Positions 1-12,057 are shown, counted from the first letter of the stretch. The stretch: DNA of 64,000 nt from Nitrosospira sp. NpAV (GCF_000832065.1 NZ_JXQM01000001.1:372001-436000); one strand, 5' to 3'. The notes: generated by a model from the sequence alone, not told the origin. Translations and numbers: made by a program.

Positions 1-187
1 AAGCAGATGCAGCCTTACTGCGACAGCAAATGGTATTGAGAAGCCTGCCAAGTTGATTAAGAACACGAAACATTTCCAAAAGGGAAAGTGCCCGATTCTG
101 GTAAACCGGAGGGGGCGAGGGGGAAAAAAGTTAGCGAGACCCAAGCAATATTGCCCGGGCCCCGCCGGATAATCGTTTTATGTGAAG

Positions 188-1192
188 TTAAAAGCTGGCC
201 TCACGCTTGAGCAGCTCTTCGATCCTGAGACCGACTTCCGATTGGCCTCCAAATACAGTCCCAATCTTCTTTTTGCTGAGATGTTCAAGATTGGTAGTAT
301 AAACTTGGGCCGGTAGCGGGAAGAATTTAACTTCCTTAACCAGCACCATCGCATTACTCATATAAAATTCGATAAACTCCTTGACTTCGGGTTTCTCCGC
401 CGCCTTGACATTGACGTAAATAAAAATTGGGCGGGACAAGGGCTGATAGCTCCCATCTTCCACTGTTTTGGCGGATGGAAGGACACCGCCTTTACCGCCA
501 TCAACAGCGACTGCTTTAACCTTCTTCTGATTTTCGACATAGTAAGCGAAACCAAAAAAACCGAGCGCATTCCTGTCGCTTGCCACGCCTTGTACCAACA
601 CGTTGTCGTCCTCAGATGCGGTGAAATCACCACGGCTCGATTTAGCCTTGCCAACGATGGCTTCCGTAAAGTAGTCGAAGGTGCCAGAATCCGCGCCCGC
701 CCCAAAGAGTTTGATCGGCTCGTTGGGCCATGCCGGATTTACCTGGCTCCATTTCATGATTTTGCCCTGCGCGGCCGGTTCCCAGATTGTCTTTAACTCT
801 GCGACCGTGATGGCTTTGCTCCAATCGTTTTTCGGGTTTATCACGACTGTCAACGCATCATACGCCACTGGCATTTCAACATATTGCACACCGGCTGCTT
901 TGCAGTCATCCATCTCTTTTTTCAGAATGGGGCGCGATGCATTGGCAATATCGATTTCACCACGGCAAAATTTCTTGAAGCCGCCACCGGTGCCCGAAAT
1001 GCCGACCGTCACTCTAATTTTTCCCTTCTTGGCTATTTGGAAATCTTCCGCCACCGCCTCGGTAATGGGATAAACGGTGCTGGAGCCGTCTATTTTCACA
1101 ACCCCGTTGGCACCCGCAACACCGGGAGCACTGATTAACACACCCAGTACAGCCGAGATTCCAAGGGCCTTTCCCGCAGGAAATTTTAACAT
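188..1192 (-). CDS. pstS: PstS-family phosphate ABC transporter substrate-binding protein
   Basis: Periplasmic phosphate-binding protein of 334 aa. The N-terminal signal peptide (about residues 1-28) ends near GVAGANG. It is followed by the family opening IDGSSTVYPITEAVAEDF and, at about 66-70, the SGTGGGF phosphate-binding loop. The later segment GADSGTFDYFTEAI is typical of the PstS/SphX subgroup. The ATG start has a GGAG Shine-Dalgarno 7 nt upstream. It is the most downstream gene of the minus-strand block and lies 216 bp from glmM. No permease or ATPase gene follows in the 187 bp left in the window, so pstC, pstA and pstB are either further out or elsewhere. The family is clear; phosphate is the inferred ligand. 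Confidence 0.9.
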   Translation of the reverse strand: MLKFPAGKALGISAVLGVLISAPGVAGANGVVKIDGSSTVYPITEAVAEDFQIAKKGKIRVTVGISGTGGGFKKFCRGEIDIANASRPILKKEMDDCKAAGVQYVEMPVAYDALTVVINPKNDWSKAITVAELKTIWEPAAQGKIMKWSQVNPAWPNEPIKLFGAGADSGTFDYFTEAIVGKAKSSRGDFTASEDDNVLVQGVASDRNALGFFGFAYYVENQKKVKAVAVDGGKGGVLPSAKTVEDGSYQPLSRPIFIYVNVKAAEKPEVKEFIEFYMSNAMVLVKEVKFFPLPAQVYTTNLEHLSKKKIGTVFGGQSEVGLRIEELLKREASF

Positions 1193-1408
1193 TTCATTCT
1201 CCGTTTAATTGACAGATACCAGTACCGTAATATGACCATACTAAGTCACCAATATTACCGTTTTGCGACATTATTGCTTGGGATCGGCGTTGGCGACATC
1301 ACCGATGTTCGCTGCCGGCGGCTTGGGCACAAGGCAAATACAGGTTATAAAATTGCGCGCGGCACTCCGGAGGCGCATGTTTATTAATAGTAATTTGCCA
1401 TACAATTT

Positions 1409-2770
1409 TTAATCCGCTGCGGCACTGCGCACAACGTCTGCTATTTTCTCCGCCCAATGCTCGACTTTCTGTTTGGATTCACCTTCAACCATTACCCGTA
1501 TCAGTGGCTCGGTGCCTGAAGCGCGTAGCAACACGCGGCCACTGCCGTCCAGATCCCGCTCAGCTTCCGCTTGTGCCGTTTTTATCGCGACACTAACCCG
1601 CGAATCAAATCCTTTGGGAACCTTGACGTTGATCAGCTGTTGCGGATAAAGCGTTACACCACGTGCAAGCTCGGACAAGGCCTTGCCGGAATCACGTATC
1701 GCATATAATACTTGCAGAGCGGAAATAATGCCGTCTCCGGTAGTGTGCTTGTCGGTGCAAATAATATGGCCGGAGCCCTCACCCCCCAATTGCCAGCCTT
1801 CTTTTTGCATGAGCTCCAGTACATAACGATCACCCACGTTGGCGCGCGCAAAAGGAATACCCAATTTCTTCAAACCATTCTCGACCGCAAGATTAGTCAT
1901 TAAAGTCCCTGCCACACCGCCCTTGAGCAATCCTTTCCGCTGGCGGTGCCGGGCAATAATGTAAATCAACCGGTCACCGTCGTAAAACGTGCCTTTTTTG
2001 TCGACCATGATTACACGATCACCATCGCCATCGAGCGCAATACCGATATCTGCCCGATGCCTCCTGACAGCTTCCCGCAATGCGGCGCTATGAGTGGCGC
2101 CGCATTCATGATTGATATTGAGGCCATCTGGGTGCACCCCGATGGCAACAACATCCGCACCCAGCTCATGCAGCACATGACCGGCGATTTGATAAGCCGC
2201 CCCGTGGGCGCAATCAATGACGATACGCAAGCCGCGCAGATCGAGATGATTTGGAAAGGTACTTTTGCAGAACTCGATGTAACGCCCTCTTGCATCGTCG
2301 ACACGCCGCGCTTTACCGAGTTGCGCAGAAGGCATCGATTTGATGGGAGCATTTAATCCCGCCTCTATCTCGTGTTCAGTGGCATCGGGCAGCTTGCTGC
2401 CCGCGGCGGAAAAGAACTTTATGCCATTGTCTTCGAACGGATTATGTGAAGCAGAAATGACAATACCCGCCTGCAATCGCAACGCGCGGGTAAGATAAGC
2501 TACCGCTGGCGTAGGAATAGGTCCAGACAATAGCACGTCGACGCCAGCGGCGGATAATCCCGCTTGCAGCGCTGATTCCAGCATGTATCCGGATATGCGA
2601 GTGTCTTTGCCGATCAGTACCGCCGGCCGCTCGCCCTTGGATAAGTGCCAGTCGGAGGATGTCAGAACTCTACCTGCGGAGTAGCCGAGATGCATAACGA
2701 ATTCTGGCGTGATTGGTATTTCCCCTACACGCCCGCGCACCCCGTCAGTGCCAAAATATTTTCGGGTCAT
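1409..2770 (-). CDS. glmM: Phosphoglucosamine mutase
   Basis: Converts glucosamine-6-phosphate to glucosamine-1-phosphate in the cytoplasm, on the route to UDP-GlcNAc for peptidoglycan and LPS. The 453 aa match the usual length. It starts with the family signature [15 protein letters not shown], carries the catalytic phosphoserine loop [11 protein letters not shown] at about residues 105-115 and the magnesium loop DGDGDRV at about 246-252, and ends with the phosphate-binding loop [16 protein letters not shown]. The ATG start leaves no room for extension. It lies 155 bp downstream of folP on the same strand, the common folP-glmM arrangement after ftsH. Confidence 0.97.
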   Translation of the reverse strand: MTRKYFGTDGVRGRVGEIPITPEFVMHLGYSAGRVLTSSDWHLSKGERPAVLIGKDTRISGYMLESALQAGLSAAGVDVLLSGPIPTPAVAYLTRALRLQAGIVISASHNPFEDNGIKFFSAAGSKLPDATEHEIEAGLNAPIKSMPSAQLGKARRVDDARGRYIEFCKSTFPNHLDLRGLRIVIDCAHGAAYQIAGHVLHELGADVVAIGVHPDGLNINHECGATHSAALREAVRRHRADIGIALDGDGDRVIMVDKKGTFYDGDRLIYIIARHRQRKGLLKGGVAGTLMTNLAVENGLKKLGIPFARANVGDRYVLELMQKEGWQLGGEGSGHIICTDKHTTGDGIISALQVLYAIRDSGKALSELARGVTLYPQQLINVKVPKGFDSRVSVAIKTAQAEAERDLDGSGRVLLRASGTEPLIRVMVEGESKQKVEHWAEKIADVVRSAAAD

Positions 2771-2925
2771 AAAAAATTCCTTGAGTGGTCAGAATTAAAC
2801 AGAAGTCCGAGTAGCGCTCGCCTCGCTGTTTTACTTCCTGTGCGAACACATGATTCTTCATGCAGCGACGGAAAACGTAGTATTGGGATAATCCACCGGC
2901 AAAAAGCAGTAGTCTCTCTGAAGCG

Positions 2926-3741
2926 CTACACCATGTTTATCGCATCATAAACCGCCAGCGCATCCTTGGTTGCTTTTACATCATGTACACGTAGAATTTT
3001 AGCGCCCTTGGCTCTCGCCAGTAAAGCCGCGGCAACGCTTGCATGGACCCGATCACCTACCTCATTGCCGGTGATTTTTCCCAACATCGATTTTCGCGAC
3101 AATCCCACCAACACGGGCACACCCAACTCCATGAAGTGATCAAGGTGGCGCAGTAATTCGATATTATGCGCCAGCGTCTTGCCGAACCCGAAACCAGGAT
3201 CTATTAACAGTTTCTCCGGCGATATGCCCGCAGCCTGGGCCGCATTCAGACGCTGCCGTAAAAAGTCCTTCACCTCCGCTACCACGTCATCGTAACGAGG
3301 ATCAGTCTGCATGCTAAGCGGATCACCCTGCATGTGCATGAGACACGCCATGACTCCGCCTTCCGCAATCGCCTCGAGCGCATCTGGCGCCCGTAACGCG
3401 TTAACATCATTAATCATGGCCGCGCCGGCTTTTATTGCCGCCCGCATGACTTCCGGTTTGGATGTATCTACCGAAACAGGCGTATTCGTGCTCGATAAGG
3501 CTTTCACCACCGGAATGATACGATGCAATTCCTCTTGCACACTTACCGGAACACCGCCGGGTCGAGTGGACTCACCCCCAATGTCCAGCACATCCGCTCC
3601 TTCTTCAATAAGACGCACCGCGTGGCGTAGAGCGCTCTCGGTCGAAGCATACAAGCCTCCGTCAGAAAAGGAATCGGGTGTTACATTGATAATCCCCATG
3701 ACAAGAGGATTGCCTGAATCGAGATTTTGAAATTGCCTCAA
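2926..3741 (-). CDS. folP: Dihydropteroate synthase
   Basis: Condenses p-aminobenzoate with the pterin pyrophosphate to give dihydropteroate in folate synthesis; the family is the sulfonamide target. It has 271 aa. Both family signatures are present: MGIINVTPDSFSDGG at about residues 15-29, and DIGGESTRPGG at about 55-65. The core segments SVDTSKP, MINDVNA and LIDPGFGFGKT follow, and LVGLSRKSMLG marks the sulfa/pABA-binding region. It lies between ftsH and glmM, separated from ftsH by an intrinsic terminator at 3805-3833, so it probably has its own promoter or depends on read-through. Confidence 0.96.
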   Translation of the reverse strand: MRQFQNLDSGNPLVMGIINVTPDSFSDGGLYASTESALRHAVRLIEEGADVLDIGGESTRPGGVPVSVQEELHRIIPVVKALSSTNTPVSVDTSKPEVMRAAIKAGAAMINDVNALRAPDALEAIAEGGVMACLMHMQGDPLSMQTDPRYDDVVAEVKDFLRQRLNAAQAAGISPEKLLIDPGFGFGKTLAHNIELLRHLDHFMELGVPVLVGLSRKSMLGKITGNEVGDRVHASVAAALLARAKGAKILRVHDVKATKDALAVYDAINMV

Positions 3742-3796
3742 GGAGAATGCAAGGAAAATACAACAGTTCGTTGACGGGAAAACACAGGACCGGAGT

Positions 3797-3840
3797 ATGC
3801 ATAAAAATAAGGCGGGACAAGCCCGCCTTATTTATTTCAC
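3797..3840 (-). terminator. Intrinsic terminator after ftsH
   Basis: Perfect 12-bp inverted repeat: left arm 3805-3816 (AAATAAGGCGGG), 5-nt loop, right arm 3822-3833. Read on the minus strand the stem is followed by TTATTTTTAT, a good U-rich tail. It lies 18 bp beyond the ftsH stop codon. Confidence 0.8.
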
Positions 3841-3850
3841 TTCCCTATGC

Positions 3851-5746
3851 TCACACTTCCTGAGCGGGAGTCGCTGTTGTCGCCGGTGCCGCCGGAGGCG
3901 TATTGTCTTTCGGCGGCGGAGGCGTAGACTTGGTGGGTTTGGGTGGCCGCGGCGCACGACCTTCCATAATGTCACTAATCTGATCGGAGTCTATCGTCTC
4001 CCACTCCAGCAGAGCCTTGGCCATGACTTCGATCTTGTCGCGGTTCTCCTCAATCAACTTGCGCGCCAGACCATACTGTCCATCAATGATGCGACGAATT
4101 TCTATGTCCACTTTTTGCATGGTGGCTTCGCTTACGTTTTTGTGCGTCGTAACGGAACGGCCGAGAAAGACTTCTCCCTCGTTCTCTCCGTAGACCATGG
4201 GACCCAGAGAGTCGGACATGCCCCATTGCGTGACCATGCGTCGCGCCATTTCGGTAGCACGCTCAAAATCGTTGGATGCACCCGTCGTCATCTGCCCCAT
4301 GAACACTTCCTCGGCGATACGTCCCCCAAACAGCACAGCGATGTTCTGCAGAATCTCATCGCGATCCATGCTGAAACGGTCTTCCGTGGGTAATTGCATC
4401 GTCACGCCTAACGCACGTCCACGTGGAATGATGGAAACTTTATGCACCGGATCGGTTTTAGGCAGCAATTGCGCCACTACGGCGTGGCCGGATTCATGAT
4501 AGGCCGTGTTCCGCCGCTCGCGTTCCGGCATCACTACAGAGCGGCGTTCCGCGCCCATAAAAATCTTGTCTTTGGCACGCTCGAAGTCATCCATATCCAC
4601 GAGCCGTTTATTACTCCGTGCTGCAAACAATGCTGCCTCGTTCACCAGATTGGCAAGATCGGCCCCCGACATACCGGGCGTGCCGCGCGCAATGATTTCC
4701 GCATGCACATCGGGCGCGATCGGCACCTTACGCATATGTACGTGCAATATCTGTTCCCGCCCCCGTATATCCGGTAGCGGCACCGTTACCTGCCGGTCAA
4801 AGCGGCCGGGACGCAAGAGCGCCGGGTCGAGTACATCGGGACGGTTGGTGGCCGCGATGACAATCACCCCGGCGGTTCCCTCAAAACCATCCATCTCCAC
4901 CAGCAGCTGATTCAATGTCTGTTCGCGCTCATCGTTGCCGCCGCCCAGACCGGCGCCGCGCTGACGGCCAACCGCGTCGATTTCATCGATAAAGATAATG
5001 CAAGGCGCATGCTTCTTGGCTTGCTCGAACATGTCGCGCACTCTTGCCGCACCCACACCGACAAACATTTCCACGAAATCAGAGCCTGAAATACTGAAAA
5101 ACGGAACCTTGGCCTCGCCAGCAATGGCGCGCGCCAGAAGCGTCTTACCGGTACCAGGATTCCCGACCATTAAAACACCGCGGGGAATGCGCCCTCCCAA
5201 CTTCTGGAATTTACTGGGATCGCGCAGAAATTCCACCAGTTCAGAAACTTCCTCTTTGGCTTCCTCACAACCCGCCACATCGGCAAACGTCACTTGATTG
5301 GTGGATTCATCAAGCATGCGTGCCTTGCTCTTTCCAAACGAGAATGCGCCACCGCCACGGCCACCGCCCTGCATTTGGCGCATAAAGAAAATCCACACGC
5401 CGATCAGTAACAGCATGGGAAACCACGAAACGAAGATATTCATCAGTAGCGACGGCTCTTCTTCCGGCTTGGCGTCGATAATAACGCCGGCCTTGAGCAG
5501 GTCGCTCACCATCCACGGATCGGAGGGCGTATAGGTGGTGAATCGCCTGCCGTCGGATTTGGTGCCTTTCAACGTACGGCCTTCGATGGTTACCTTGGCG
5601 ATCCTGCCCTGCTTCACCTCCTCGATGAATTGGGAGTATTCCATCGGCGCTTGTGCTGTCTGCCGCGTGCTGAACTGGTTGAACACTGTCATCAGCACCA
5701 AAGCAATCACTAGCCAGATGGCCATGTTTTTAATGAGATTGTTCAA
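3851..5746 (-). CDS. ftsH: ATP-dependent zinc metalloprotease FtsH
   Basis: Inner-membrane AAA+ protease that degrades misassembled membrane proteins and regulatory proteins; in enterobacteria it is modulated by HflKC, whose genes are also in this window (52-54 kb). It has 631 aa with membrane segments at about residues 8-25 and 101-122. The Walker A loop at 195-202 reads GNPGTGKT, with Asn where most FtsH have Pro. Walker B is IIFIDEID at about 250-257, the second region of homology follows, and the zinc site is HESGH at 417-421 with the third ligand Asp at about 493 (TGASND). The C-terminal tail is rich in Pro and Thr. It lies downstream of rlmE on the same strand, the conserved rlmE-ftsH pair. 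Confidence 0.97.
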   Translation of the reverse strand: MNNLIKNMAIWLVIALVLMTVFNQFSTRQTAQAPMEYSQFIEEVKQGRIAKVTIEGRTLKGTKSDGRRFTTYTPSDPWMVSDLLKAGVIIDAKPEEEPSLLMNIFVSWFPMLLLIGVWIFFMRQMQGGGRGGGAFSFGKSKARMLDESTNQVTFADVAGCEEAKEEVSELVEFLRDPSKFQKLGGRIPRGVLMVGNPGTGKTLLARAIAGEAKVPFFSISGSDFVEMFVGVGAARVRDMFEQAKKHAPCIIFIDEIDAVGRQRGAGLGGGNDEREQTLNQLLVEMDGFEGTAGVIVIAATNRPDVLDPALLRPGRFDRQVTVPLPDIRGREQILHVHMRKVPIAPDVHAEIIARGTPGMSGADLANLVNEAALFAARSNKRLVDMDDFERAKDKIFMGAERRSVVMPERERRNTAYHESGHAVVAQLLPKTDPVHKVSIIPRGRALGVTMQLPTEDRFSMDRDEILQNIAVLFGGRIAEEVFMGQMTTGASNDFERATEMARRMVTQWGMSDSLGPMVYGENEGEVFLGRSVTTHKNVSEATMQKVDIEIRRIIDGQYGLARKLIEENRDKIEVMAKALLEWETIDSDQISDIMEGRAPRPPKPTKSTPPPPKDNTPPAAPATTATPAQEV

Positions 5747-5903
5747 GATAGCTCCTTGGCTTGCGCCGTCAAAATCCTTGAGTGTTTCATTCTAAACCCA
5801 TTTCAGGTTTTATAACAGCGAATAGCATGGATAATACCGCCACGGCCGCCCTGTTTCAGTAAAATATATCTCCGCCGGCGTACTTTGCTTCACCCTGAAA
5901 GGG

Positions 5904-6524
5904 TTAACCCCGCTTACCCAAGCCCAGCAAATAAATTTCACTACTGCGACCACGGGACGCTTCCGGCTTTCGTGTCACCACCCGGCCAAACCCGGCACGC
6001 ATCGCGCCCAAAAATCCCTCAAAACCGGAACCTTGAAACACTTTGACGAGAAAATTGCCACCGGAGTTCAATTGCTCCATGGAGAACTCCAGAGCGAGTT
6101 CCGCTAAATACATGCTGCGCGCCTGATCGCTCACTCCTATGCCACTTATATTAGGTGACATATCTGAAATTACAAGACCAGGAGGATATTTCCCCAACTC
6201 TTTTTTTAGTTCCGCCAAAACGTGCGCTTCGCCGAAATCTCCCCTGATGAACGTCACTCCCGCCAGGGGTGCCATTTCGAGAAGATCCAGCGCGATCACT
6301 CTCCCCTTCCCGCCCAGCTTTTCCGCCGCTACCTGAGACCAGCCACCGGGCGCCGCACCCAGATCCACCACCGTCATGCCCGGGCCGAGCAAATGATCGC
6401 GCCTGGCGATTTCAATCAGCTTGTACGCGGCACGCGAACGATAACCTTCCTTTCTTGCCTGTTGGACAAAAAAATCATTTACATGCTCTTTCATCCAGGC
6501 TTTGCTGGTTTTGGCACGTTTCAT
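5904..6524 (-). CDS. rlmE: 23S rRNA (uridine-2'-O)-methyltransferase RlmE (FtsJ/RrmJ)
   Basis: SAM-dependent enzyme that methylates the 2'-O of U2552 in the 23S A-loop during late 50S assembly. It has 206 aa. The N-terminal segment [10 protein letters not shown] supplies the first lysine of the K-D-K-E tetrad, [14 protein letters not shown] at about 54-67 is the SAM loop, SDMSPNISG at about 120-128 carries the catalytic Asp, and [13 protein letters not shown] holds the second Lys. The start is the ATG that places [10 protein letters not shown] at the N-terminus. It is divergent from yhbY with only 30 bp between their start codons, and upstream of ftsH, the order found in many proteobacteria. 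Confidence 0.96.
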   Translation of the reverse strand: MKRAKTSKAWMKEHVNDFFVQQARKEGYRSRAAYKLIEIARRDHLLGPGMTVVDLGAAPGGWSQVAAEKLGGKGRVIALDLLEMAPLAGVTFIRGDFGEAHVLAELKKELGKYPPGLVISDMSPNISGIGVSDQARSMYLAELALEFSMEQLNSGGNFLVKVFQGSGFEGFLGAMRAGFGRVVTRKPEASRGRSSEIYLLGLGKRG

Positions 6525-6554
6525 CGCGTAAAATGGAGATTTCCGAGAAATCTC

Positions 6555-6905
6555 ATGCTAGCCCTTACAGTCGATCATCGACGCGCCCTCCGGGCGCTCG
6601 CTCATACCATCAGGCCGATTGTCCGCATAAGCGCGGAGGGTTTGTCGGAGAATGTTATGCATGAGCTGGATCAAGGACTGAAAAACCACGAGTTGATCAA
6701 AGTCAAAGTGTTCGGCGATGAGCGGGAAACAAGGAATGCGCTGCTCGAGGAAATGTGCCATCGCCTCGATGCGGCGCCGGTACAGCATATCGGCAAAATA
6801 CTGGTAATCTACCGTCCCAAGTTAGACGAAATCGCAAAGCCGGCTACCGCTGCATTCCGTAAAAAAAGGGAATTACGCCGCACCAAGCGCAGCTTTCAAA
6901 CGTGA
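6555..6905 (+). CDS. yhbY: YhbY-type CRM-domain RNA-binding protein
   Basis: Single CRM domain protein that associates with pre-50S ribosomal particles. It has 116 aa starting at [21 protein letters not shown]. The KIRPIVRIS-like stretch, the [21 protein letters not shown] helix-strand and the GKILVIYRP strand are the CRM landmarks. The C-terminus is basic ([12 protein letters not shown]). The open frame extends further upstream, but that part is antisense to rlmE; the ATG at 6555 matches the family N-terminus and sits in the rlmE/yhbY divergent gap. It converges with greA. Confidence 0.92.
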   Translation: MLALTVDHRRALRALAHTIRPIVRISAEGLSENVMHELDQGLKNHELIKVKVFGDERETRNALLEEMCHRLDAAPVQHIGKILVIYRPKLDEIAKPATAAFRKKRELRRTKRSFQT

Positions 6906-7073
6906 AATGCCGCCGCAACCGATTCAGCCTGCCGGAATTGAAGAATCCAGCAAAAAAAGCGGGGGGAGGACAAATTTTGAAGGTTAATAAGCATTCTATT
7001 GGCCGAAAAAGCGGTGAAATATGGACCGGCAGACACTTTTTGCAACCCGATTTCCTTTAAGTCCAGCAGCCTG

Positions 7074-7550
7074 CTAGACATATCTCACATCAAGAATCTC
7101 ATACTCCCGTACCCCGCCCGGCGCCATGACTTCGGCGATATCTCCCGCATACTTACCAATCAGAGCACGAGAGATGGGGGAACTGATGGAGATTTTGCCC
7201 TCCTTGATGTCGGCCTCATCGTCGCCAACAATCTGGTAAGTCACTACCGTATCATTGGCCATGTCCTGCAAATCAATTGTTGCGCCAAATACACAAGCGC
7301 CACTGGCATCCAGCAACGCTGGATCGATGATTTGAGCATTGGAAAGCTTACTTTCCAATTCGGCAATACGCCCTTCGATAAAACCCTGCCGTTCCTTGGC
7401 CGCTTCGTATTCGGCATTTTCCGAAAGATCCCCATGGGAGCGGGCTTCCGCAATCGCGGCGATTACAGCGGGACGCTGCACCGTTTTCATTTCTTGCAAT
7501 TCAGCACGCAACTTTCCCGCGCCAATCACGGTTAATGGAATTGTACTCAT
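7074..7550 (-). CDS. greA: Transcription elongation factor GreA
   Basis: Binds the RNA polymerase secondary channel and stimulates cleavage of backtracked transcripts. Its 158 aa are the normal length. The N-terminal antiparallel coiled coil contains the tip region [19 protein letters not shown] at about residues 39-57 with the conserved acidic residues. The C-terminal FKBP-like domain ends in [21 protein letters not shown]. It lies 95 bp downstream of carB on the same strand, the usual carB-greA order in betaproteobacteria. Confidence 0.97.
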   Translation of the reverse strand: MSTIPLTVIGAGKLRAELQEMKTVQRPAVIAAIAEARSHGDLSENAEYEAAKERQGFIEGRIAELESKLSNAQIIDPALLDASGACVFGATIDLQDMANDTVVTYQIVGDDEADIKEGKISISSPISRALIGKYAGDIAEVMAPGGVREYEILDVRYV

Positions 7551-7645
7551 AGCCTATTACCACCTTCCTGTATTGTATACGACATCATCATCGGCTTCCG
7601 CTAGATTGCAATCTGGTGCGATGAACGAGGCTAATCGCTTCGCCA

Positions 7646-10600
7646 TCAAACCGGGCCGGGCAGCTCCGCTGCCGGTGCATGCAATTCCTGCAAGCGGTAG
7701 GCCTGCAACTCTCGTATATTCGCCATGCCGATGCACGCGGCGCGCGCGCCCGCCAGCGTGGTGTAATACGTTACCCTTGCCTGCAATACGGCATGGCGGA
7801 TCGAATAAGAATCATGAATCGCACTGCGCTTGTCTTCCACCGTGTTGACAATCAAATCCATTTCCCCGTTCTTGATCATATCCACGATATGGGGGCGTCC
7901 TTCCGCCATCTTATTTACCGGCGTTACCGCCAGTCCAGCTTGGATCAATACCATTGCGGTACCACGAGTAGCATAAAGGGTGAATCCAAGTTCTGCAAGG
8001 TTGCGGGCGATTTCCACCACCCGGGGCTTATCCGACTGGCGCACGCTGATGAAGACCTTGCCAGCGCTGGGCAGTTTGACTCCAGCGGCCAACTGCGACT
8101 TGACGAACGCTTCGGCGAAAGTATGCCCCACGCCCATTACCTCGCCCGTGGATTTCATTTCGGGTCCAAGTATGGTGTCCACGCCGGGAAATTTGATAAA
8201 AGGGAACACCGCTTCCTTAACTGAGTAGTAGGAAGGGACCCTCTCTCCGGTGATGCCCTGGCGGGCAAGCGTCATCCCGGCCATGCAGCGGGCGGAAATT
8301 TTTGCCAATTGCAATCCCGTCGCTTTGGACACGAAAGGGACGGTGCGTGAAGCCCTGGGATTGACTTCCAGCACGTATACCGTATCGCCCTGAATGGCGA
8401 ATTGCACGTTCATCAATCCCACCACTTTAAGTGCATGCGCCATTGCCGACGTCTGCCGGCGCAACTCATCCTGCAGAGCAGTTGAAAGACTAAAGGGTGG
8501 CAGCGAACAGGCGGAATCCCCCGAGTGCACGCCAGCCTGCTCAATGTGCTCCATGATACCGCCAATCAGAACGGTTTCTCCGTCGCAAATCGCATCCACA
8601 TCCACTTCGATGGCATCGTTGAGGAAGCGATCCAGCAACACGGGCGAATCGTGCGAAACCTTTACCGCCTCGCGCATATAACGTTCCAGGTAAATTTGCT
8701 CGTGGATAATTTCCATGGCACGCCCCCCCAGTACATAGCTGGGCCGCACTACCAGCGGATATCCGATTTCATTGGCGGCGGTGAGTGCCGCTTGCGGGTT
8801 GCGCGCGGTGCGATTCAATGGCTGCTTTAGTCCAAGCTGATGCAACATCTTCTGAAAGCGCTCGCGATCTTCGGCACAGTCAATCATGTCGGGACTGGTG
8901 CCAATGATGGGCACCCCATTGGCCTCGAGATCGCGTGCGAGTTTCAGCGGCGTCTGCCCGCCATACTGGACAATTACACCCAGCGGCTTCTCCACCGCGA
9001 CAATTTCCAGTACATCCTCCAGGGTCAGCGGTTCAAAATACAACCGGTCGGAAGTATCGTAATCGGTCGAAACGGTTTCGGGGTTGCAGTTGACCATAAT
9101 GGTTTCAAAACCGTCCTCGCGCAAAGCCAGCGCTGCGTGGACACAGCAGTAATCGAATTCGATACCCTGACCGATGCGGTTAGGCCCGCCACCCAGCACC
9201 ATGATTTTTTTTCTGCTGCTGGGCAGCGCTTCGCATTCCTCCTCATAAGTCGAGTACATGTAAGCGGTACGGGTAGCGAACTCGGCGGCGCAGGTATCGA
9301 CCCGCTTGTAAACCGGACGCAAGTCGAATTGATGGCGCCTGGCGCGCACGGCAACCTGCGATGTATCCATCAGCTTCGCCAGGCGCTGGTCGGAAAAACC
9401 GCTGCGTTTCAGGTTGCGCAACACCTGCGGATCAAGCATATCCAGCGTCTTGCCGGCAAGAGACTGTTCCTGTTTCACCAAGTCCTCGATCTGCGCCAGA
9501 AACCAGGGATCGATGTGGGTAAGCTTATGAATTTCAGCTAATTCCATTCCGCAACGAAACGCGTCAGCCACATACCAGATCCGCTCCGGGCCGGGATCGC
9601 TCAATTCGGTTTCGATAAGTTCGATATCGGTTGTTTTCTCGTCCAGTCCATTGACACCGATTTCCAATCCGCGCAGGGCTTTTTGCAGTGACTCCTGAAA
9701 TGTACGCCCAATCGCCATCACCTCCCCTACCGACTTCATCTGGGTAGTAAGCCGGTCGTTGGCCTGAGGAAATTTCTCAAACGCGAAACGGGGTATCTTG
9801 GTGACGACATAATCTATCGCCGGTTCGAACGAAGCCGGCATCGTTCCGCCGGTAATATCGTTCCTGAGTTCATCCAGCGTGTAACCCACCGCGAGTTTCG
9901 CCGCCACCTTGGCAATGGGAAATCCGGTTGCTTTCGAAGCCAGGGCGGAAGAGCGCGATACGCGCGGATTCATTTCAATAACCAGCATGCGGCCATCTTG
10001 CGGATTAATCGCAAACTGTACATTGGAACCACCGGTTTCCACGCCTATTTCGCGCAACACCGCTATCGATGCGTCGCGCATGATCTGATATTCTTTGTCA
10101 GTCAGTGTTTGAGACGGCGCGACGGTGATGGAATCGCCTGTATGGACGCCCATTGGGTCGAGGTTTTCGATCGTGCAAACGATAATGCAGTTATCTTTCT
10201 TGTCACGTATCACCTCCATCTCGAATTCTTTCCAACCGATTACCGATTCCTCGATCAGCAGCTCTTTGGTGGGCGAGGCTTCCAATCCACGCTCGCAGAT
10301 ACCGAGGAATTCCTCGCGATTGTACGCGATGCCGCCGCCGCTACCGCCCATGGTGAATGACGGACGGATAATCGCGGGGTAACCCACCATCGCTTGTACC
10401 TGCAGCGCTTCCTCCAGGCTGTGCGCGATGGCGGAACGCGCCGAACCCAACCCGATTCTGTTCATGGCTTGCTTGAACTTTTCCCGGTCCTCGGCCTTGT
10501 CGATCGCCTCGCGCGAGGCGCCAATCAATTCGACACCGTATCTTTTCAGCACGCCATTCTTGGCCAGATCCAGCGCGCAGTTCAATGCTGTCTGACCCCC

Positions 10601-10870
10601 CATCGTCGGCAACAGCGCATCAGGACGCTCGACGGCGATGATTTTTTCCAGCATGGGCCAGATTATGGGCTCAATATAAGTCGCATCGGCCATCTCGGGA
10701 TCGGTCATGACAGTAGCAGGATTTGAATTCACCAGGATGACGCGATAACCCTCCTCGCGCAATGCCTTGCACGCCTGCGCACCGGAATAATCGAATTCAC
10801 ACGCCTGTCCGATGACAATGGGCCCAGCGCCAATAATGAGAATAGAGTTTATGTCGGTACGTTTAGGCAT
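7646..10870 (-). CDS. carB: Carbamoyl-phosphate synthase large subunit
   Basis: Makes carbamoyl phosphate from bicarbonate, ammonia and two ATP for arginine and pyrimidine synthesis. With the ATG at 10870 it has 1074 aa and starts [21 protein letters not shown]; an upstream TTG would add six residues that do not belong to the family. The first ATP-grasp half runs to about residue 400, then comes the oligomerisation domain. The second synthetase half begins at about 555 ([20 protein letters not shown]) and the C-terminal MGS-like allosteric domain at about 935. It follows carA with 41 bp between the reading frames, so the two are co-transcribed. Confidence 0.97.
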   Translation of the reverse strand: MPKRTDINSILIIGAGPIVIGQACEFDYSGAQACKALREEGYRVILVNSNPATVMTDPEMADATYIEPIIWPMLEKIIAVERPDALLPTMGGQTALNCALDLAKNGVLKRYGVELIGASREAIDKAEDREKFKQAMNRIGLGSARSAIAHSLEEALQVQAMVGYPAIIRPSFTMGGSGGGIAYNREEFLGICERGLEASPTKELLIEESVIGWKEFEMEVIRDKKDNCIIVCTIENLDPMGVHTGDSITVAPSQTLTDKEYQIMRDASIAVLREIGVETGGSNVQFAINPQDGRMLVIEMNPRVSRSSALASKATGFPIAKVAAKLAVGYTLDELRNDITGGTMPASFEPAIDYVVTKIPRFAFEKFPQANDRLTTQMKSVGEVMAIGRTFQESLQKALRGLEIGVNGLDEKTTDIELIETELSDPGPERIWYVADAFRCGMELAEIHKLTHIDPWFLAQIEDLVKQEQSLAGKTLDMLDPQVLRNLKRSGFSDQRLAKLMDTSQVAVRARRHQFDLRPVYKRVDTCAAEFATRTAYMYSTYEEECEALPSSRKKIMVLGGGPNRIGQGIEFDYCCVHAALALREDGFETIMVNCNPETVSTDYDTSDRLYFEPLTLEDVLEIVAVEKPLGVIVQYGGQTPLKLARDLEANGVPIIGTSPDMIDCAEDRERFQKMLHQLGLKQPLNRTARNPQAALTAANEIGYPLVVRPSYVLGGRAMEIIHEQIYLERYMREAVKVSHDSPVLLDRFLNDAIEVDVDAICDGETVLIGGIMEHIEQAGVHSGDSACSLPPFSLSTALQDELRRQTSAMAHALKVVGLMNVQFAIQGDTVYVLEVNPRASRTVPFVSKATGLQLAKISARCMAGMTLARQGITGERVPSYYSVKEAVFPFIKFPGVDTILGPEMKSTGEVMGVGHTFAEAFVKSQLAAGVKLPSAGKVFISVRQSDKPRVVEIARNLAELGFTLYATRGTAMVLIQAGLAVTPVNKMAEGRPHIVDMIKNGEMDLIVNTVEDKRSAIHDSYSIRHAVLQARVTYYTTLAGARAACIGMANIRELQAYRLQELHAPAAELPGPV

Positions 10871-10911
10871 AGTCCCGATGAAATGCAAAGTGTGAAAGCG
10901 GTACGCCGTGC

Positions 10912-12057
10912 TTATGCCTCACGTTTTTCCCCCATCAAACCAATAAACTTGTCGAATAAATAATCCAGATCGTGAGGCCCGGGGCTGACTTCGGGGTGCC
11001 CTTGAAAGCAGAACGCGCGCTGGCCGATCAACTCAAACCCTTGCAGACTGCCATCAAACAACGACACGTGCGTAACTCTCGCATGCTTCGGCAGGGTCGC
11101 GATATCTACCGCAAAACCGTGATTCTGACTCGAGATCATCACCCTGCCGGTATCCAGGTCCTGCACCGGATGGTTGGCGCCATGATGCCCAAATTTCATC
11201 TTGATGGTTTTGGCCCCACTGGCCAACCCCAGCAATTGATGTCCCATGCACACACCAAAAATCGGCACTTTCTTTTCAAGCAACGCTTTGGTGGAAGCGA
11301 TGGCATAGTCGCAGGGCTCCGGATCACCGGGTCCATTGGAAAGAAAAACTCCATCGGGTTGCAATGCCAGAATTTCGTCCGCGGATGTCCGCGCGGGAAG
11401 TACCGTAATCCTGCAGCCGCGCTGCGCCAACTTGCGAAGTATGTTGCGCTTGATTCCAAAATCGAGTGCGGCAACATGAAAGCGCGGATTTTCCTGAACT
11501 TGATAGTCGCATCCCAGCTTCCATTCACCTTCCCTCCATTCATAAGGCTGGTCACAGCTCACCACTTTGGCGAGATCCATGCCGACCAGACCGGGAAACC
11601 CTCTGGCATGTTCCAGTGCTTCAGCTTCATTGAAATGACCCGTCATGAGACAACCGGCCTGCGCACCCTTCTCCCGCAAGATACGCGTAAGCTTGCGGGT
11701 ATCGATATTTGCTATCGCCACGACGCCCTGCTGTTCGAGATATTCCGGCAAAGTCCGGGTTTGCCGCCAATTGCTGGAAACCAGAGGCAGATCACGGATC
11801 ACTAGACCAGCGGCATATACTCGCTCGATCCTGCCTGATTCAACATCGTCAGGATTGGTCCCGGTATTGCCGATATGCGGATAAGTTAGCGTAACAATCT
11901 GCTTGCAGTAGGACGGATCAGTCAGGATTTCCTGATAACCGGTCATGGCGGTGTTGAACACCACCTCGCCCGTGCTGATGCCTTCCACGCCGATGGATAT
12001 GCCGCGAAAAATGGTGCCGTCGGCGAGCGCGAGAACGGCATGCGGGCGTTGTGACAC
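10912..12057 (-). CDS. carA: Carbamoyl-phosphate synthase small (glutaminase) subunit
   Basis: Hydrolyses glutamine and channels ammonia to CarB. It has 381 aa from the GTG at 12057 ([18 protein letters not shown]). An AGGAG lies 6 nt upstream of this GTG, which favours it over the TTG eight codons earlier. The N-terminal CPSase small domain covers about 1-150. The class I amidotransferase domain has the nucleophile elbow [10 protein letters not shown] and the catalytic His/Glu in [13 protein letters not shown] near the C-terminus. It is the first gene of the carA-carB pair, 171 bp after dapB. Confidence 0.96.
   Translation of the reverse strand: MSQRPHAVLALADGTIFRGISIGVEGISTGEVVFNTAMTGYQEILTDPSYCKQIVTLTYPHIGNTGTNPDDVESGRIERVYAAGLVIRDLPLVSSNWRQTRTLPEYLEQQGVVAIANIDTRKLTRILREKGAQAGCLMTGHFNEAEALEHARGFPGLVGMDLAKVVSCDQPYEWREGEWKLGCDYQVQENPRFHVAALDFGIKRNILRKLAQRGCRITVLPARTSADEILALQPDGVFLSNGPGDPEPCDYAIASTKALLEKKVPIFGVCMGHQLLGLASGAKTIKMKFGHHGANHPVQDLDTGRVMISSQNHGFAVDIATLPKHARVTHVSLFDGSLQGFELIGQRAFCFQGHPEVSPGPHDLDYLFDKFIGLMGEKREA

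Noticed and set aside
1-187. Possible partial gene at the left edge
   Set aside because: No frame with coding character; G-rich and A-rich tracts only.
1193-1408. PHO box upstream of pstS
   Set aside because: Only one TGTCA half-site is visible; the tandem repeat of a PHO box is missing.
7679-9541. Long plus-strand frames opposite carB (181 and 233 codons)
   Set aside because: They are antisense to a fully conserved carB, with no domain and no start context.
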